DNA of 5,770 nucleotides from an uncultured Anaerosporobacter sp. (GTDB lineage Bacteria; Bacillota; Clostridia; Lachnospirales; Lachnospiraceae): assembly GCA_945787925.1 (NCBI GenBank), contig CALZJY010000148.1, positions 1-5,770 on the forward strand. The letters are read 5' to 3'. This document shows positions 5,670 through 5,770 of the stretch, one piece after another; the stretch's first letter is position 1, and each line of letters opens with the position of its first letter. The notes beneath the pieces are model-generated. The model was not told where the DNA came from. It ran no database searches and saw only the letters and a list, made by a program, of their open reading frames with translations. The position numbers and the translations under genes are program-made.

Positions 5670-5770
5670 TAAAAAATTAACAAAATTTTACATTAAAATA
5701 TGAGTTTTCATGGACTATTGTATAAAAAAATAATTATCTTTTTATTTAGGAAATTATTTCGACTACAATA
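5670..5770. other. AT-rich intergenic tail, no gene recognised
   Basis: The last 101 bases are strongly AT-rich. An all-A/T stem, ATAAAAA (5722-5728) with TTTTTAT (5739-5745), is possible but is not a convincing intrinsic terminator because it has no G-C core. TATAAA at 5721-5726 could be a -10 box for a gene beyond the window, but no matching -35 box is clear. The region probably separates the manA transcript from the next unit. Confidence 0.5.

Overview
The window looks like ordinary chromosomal DNA from a low-to-mid GC Firmicute, most likely a member of the Clostridia close to Lachnospiraceae. The reasons are strong AGGAGG-type ribosome binding sites, A/T-ending codons, the short single-ACT form of SerA, a B. 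subtilis-type ManA, a YesL-like membrane protein, and a DUF1015 gene close to serC and serA. The genus is not resolved. All six genes are on the + strand. No mobile element, tRNA, rRNA or CRISPR array was seen.

Region 1 (1-1503) is the serine module. It holds the last 71 codons of serC (phosphoserine aminotransferase), a hairpin with a short U-run between the genes, a complete serA (3-phosphoglycerate dehydrogenase, 387 aa, with ACT domain), and a strong intrinsic terminator. SerA makes 3-phosphohydroxypyruvate and SerC transaminates it to O-phospho-L-serine. No phosphoserine phosphatase is present here.

Region 2 (1504-3894) holds a membrane-anchored alpha/beta hydrolase of the YqkD type. 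It is followed by a near-consensus extended -10 promoter and a full-length DUF1015 protein (415 aa). DUF1015 genes recur beside serC/serA in clostridia and Bacteroidetes. This one carries a DGHHR motif that recalls ParB/Srx-fold free-serine kinases, so it is the best candidate here for an undescribed function in serine metabolism.

Region 3 (3895-5669) is a probable two-gene transcript, manA (mannose-6-phosphate isomerase) and a DUF624/YesL-like membrane protein, 15 bp apart. The manA leader can fold into a long, nearly continuous hairpin (4009-4068) that includes the whole Shine-Dalgarno sequence. This is the most striking non-coding signal in the window. The last 101 bases are very AT-rich and hold no recognisable gene.

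No wholly new multi-gene system is evident. The two observations most worth following are the manA leader hairpin and the role of the DUF1015 protein.
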